Assembly: GCA_947459855.1 (NCBI GenBank) | Contig: CANHFL010000062.1 | Location: 1-6,681, forward strand | DNA length: 6,681 bases | Reading direction: 5' to 3' | Source: Planctomycetaceae bacterium | GTDB lineage: Bacteria > Planctomycetota > Phycisphaerae > Phycisphaerales > SM1A02 | Part shown: positions 5,928 to 6,681 of the stretch, one piece after another | How the letters are laid out: each line of letters begins with the position of its first letter | How positions within the stretch are numbered: position 1 is the first letter of the stretch | The notes under the pieces: generated by a model | What the model was told of the DNA's origin: nothing | Database searches by the model: none | Seen by the model: only the letters and a program-made list of their open reading frames with translations | Position numbers and translations under genes: made by a program

Positions 5928-5944
5928 CCAGGCACACAGCCTGG
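5928..5944 (-). promoter_or_regulatory. leader hairpin 2, UGUGU loop, paired with the hairpin at 5827-5843
   Basis: On the plus strand CCAGGC (5928-5933) and GCCTGG (5939-5944) flank ACACA, a perfect 6-bp stem with the same loop as the hairpin 101 bases closer to the gene. One arm is also part of an alternative 8-bp pairing (one G-U) between 5925-5932 and 5902-5909. The rest of the 181-base gap 5817-5997 holds a small odd palindrome, GTCCAGTGGAC at 5976-5986, and no convincing -35/-10 promoter that I can see. Confidence 0.45.
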
Positions 5945-5997
5945 GAGCCCCGAGTGTGACCGGGCTTCGGGCGGAGTCCAGTGGACGCGCGGGGGAT

Positions 5998-6681
5998 TCA
6001 GGAATGATGCGACCGTCCCGACGCCCCCGAGCCGGCGCACCAGCGCTGCCACTCGGCGCGCATCGCGCCGTGGAACCGGGCGCCGTAGGCCCGTTCGTCC
6101 ATCAGCGCCGAGGCCCGCAGGCGGCCACGGAGGGTCGTGCGAAGGTCCGCCAGCCGCGGCCGATCCACGGCAAGGCCGGCCGCATTCCGCACGAAAGCGT
6201 CCGCGTCCGGCGCCACCAGTTCGGGCAGACCCGCCGCGGCCAGCAGGCTGGCCCCCACGCGGGCCGCGTGACGGCCCCCCTCCAGCACGACCACGGGCAC
6301 GCCCATCCAGAGCGCCTCGCACGTCGTCGTGGTCCCGTTGTACGGGACGGTGTCCAGCGCCACGTGCACCCGGCCGTACAGCGCAAGGTGCTCGCGCACC
6401 GTCGCAGCGTAGGGCAGCACGTCCACGCGCGCGGCATCGATGCCCGCATCCGCGATGCGGCCCAGGAACCGCGCACGCATCACAGGGTCGCCGACCCGCA
6501 GCGACTTCACCAGGAGCCGCGACCCCGGCACCGCCGCCAGCACCCGGGCCCACAGCGCAAGCGTCTCGGCCCCGACCTTGGTGGCCAGGTTGAAGCTGCC
6601 GAACGTGACGGGGTCCCCGGCCGCCGGCAGCGCCGGCTCCGGCGCATCGTCCGGCGGGCGGTAGCAGAGGAAGCACGGGTC
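5998..6681 (-). CDS. SPINDLY/OGT-family (GT41) glycosyltransferase, C-terminal catalytic part, truncated by window edge
   Basis: The frame is open to the right edge, so only the last 227 residues are visible. They match the C-terminal lobe of O-linked N-acetylglucosamine transferases (Glyco_transf_41). Landmarks include 'FLCYRPP' (4-10), 'PVTFGSFNLATKV' (24-36), 'ALWARVLAAVPGSRLLVKS' (42-60), 'REHLALYGRVHVALDTVPYN' (96-115), T-T-T-T-C-E-A-L-W-M-G-V-P-V (117-130) and 'RHAARVGASLL' (137-147). By alignment with human OGT from memory, K35 and H98 would correspond to the UDP-binding Lys842 and His901. E122 takes the place of Asp925. The family transfers a sugar from a nucleotide donor to Ser/Thr or other acceptors, and usually has N-terminal TPR repeats, which here would lie off the window. 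Its acceptor is unknown. It is encoded on the same strand 181 bases upstream of the PEP-CTERM genes. Confidence 0.92.
   Translation of the reverse strand, partial: DPCFLCYRPPDDAPEPALPAAGDPVTFGSFNLATKVGAETLALWARVLAAVPGSRLLVKSLRVGDPVMRARFLGRIADAGIDAARVDVLPYAATVREHLALYGRVHVALDTVPYNGTTTTCEALWMGVPVVVLEGGRHAARVGASLLAAAGLPELVAPDADAFVRNAAGLAVDRPRLADLRTTLRGRLRASALMDERAYGARFHGAMRAEWQRWCAGSGASGRSHHS

Noticed and set aside
4990..5937. Upstream extension of the second PEP-CTERM frame over the first PEP-CTERM gene
   Set aside because: It overlaps a well-supported gene on the same strand, is compositionally shadow-like, and a signal peptide with a Shine-Dalgarno starts at 4989.
5949..5986. Terminator after the glycosyltransferase gene (CCCGA/TCGGG at 5949-5971 and the palindrome GTCCAGTGGAC at 5976-5986)
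   Set aside because: Stems are only 5 bp, the larger one has a 13-base loop, and no T-run follows on the minus strand. Not enough for a terminator call.

Overview
The window comes from a very GC-rich bacterium (judged by eye; third codon positions are almost all G or C). The gene set points to the PVC/Planctomycetota group, most likely a Phycisphaerae-type planctomycete. It has a DUF1592/DUF1588/DUF1585 gene coupled to a DUF1552 gene, secreted proteins with a 'VPAPGA...GL-AG-RRRR' PEP-CTERM-like sorting tail, a CIA30-fasciclin protein and a SPINDLY/OGT-type glycosyltransferase. The taxonomic placement is an inference from family content; no rRNA or other marker gene is present.

Left half, plus strand (1-4291). 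A 5'-truncated DUF1592/1588/1585 protein with a CxxCH motif runs directly into a Tat-signal DUF1552 protein, which starts at a GTG overlapping the previous stop by 4 bases. A 102-base gap with two overlapping, mutually exclusive inverted repeats follows. Then comes a secreted four-part protein: a CIA30-like beta domain, two fasciclin (FAS1) domains and a helical C-terminal module. The first two genes form a conserved pair of uncertain biochemical role. The third is probably a cell-surface or periplasmic binding/adhesion protein.

Convergent boundary (4292-4377). This is an 86-base gap with one short perfect hairpin that may act as a weak shared terminator.

Right half, minus strand (4378-6681). 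In the direction of transcription there is the C-terminal catalytic part of an OGT-family glycosyltransferase running off the window, a 181-base leader rich in dyad symmetry, and two tandem secreted PEP-CTERM-like proteins. The two proteins have unrelated bodies but share a nearly identical 23-residue sorting tail (65 of 72 bases identical, including the stop). Both have signal peptides, and both probably depend on an exosortase/archaeosortase-like enzyme encoded elsewhere.

The most notable unexplained structure is in the leader before the first PEP-CTERM gene (5817-5997). Two hairpins share an identical loop and upper stem but differ by compensatory base-pair changes in the lower stem, with a 19-base perfect palindrome between them. 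No mobile element, CRISPR array, tRNA or rRNA was seen.
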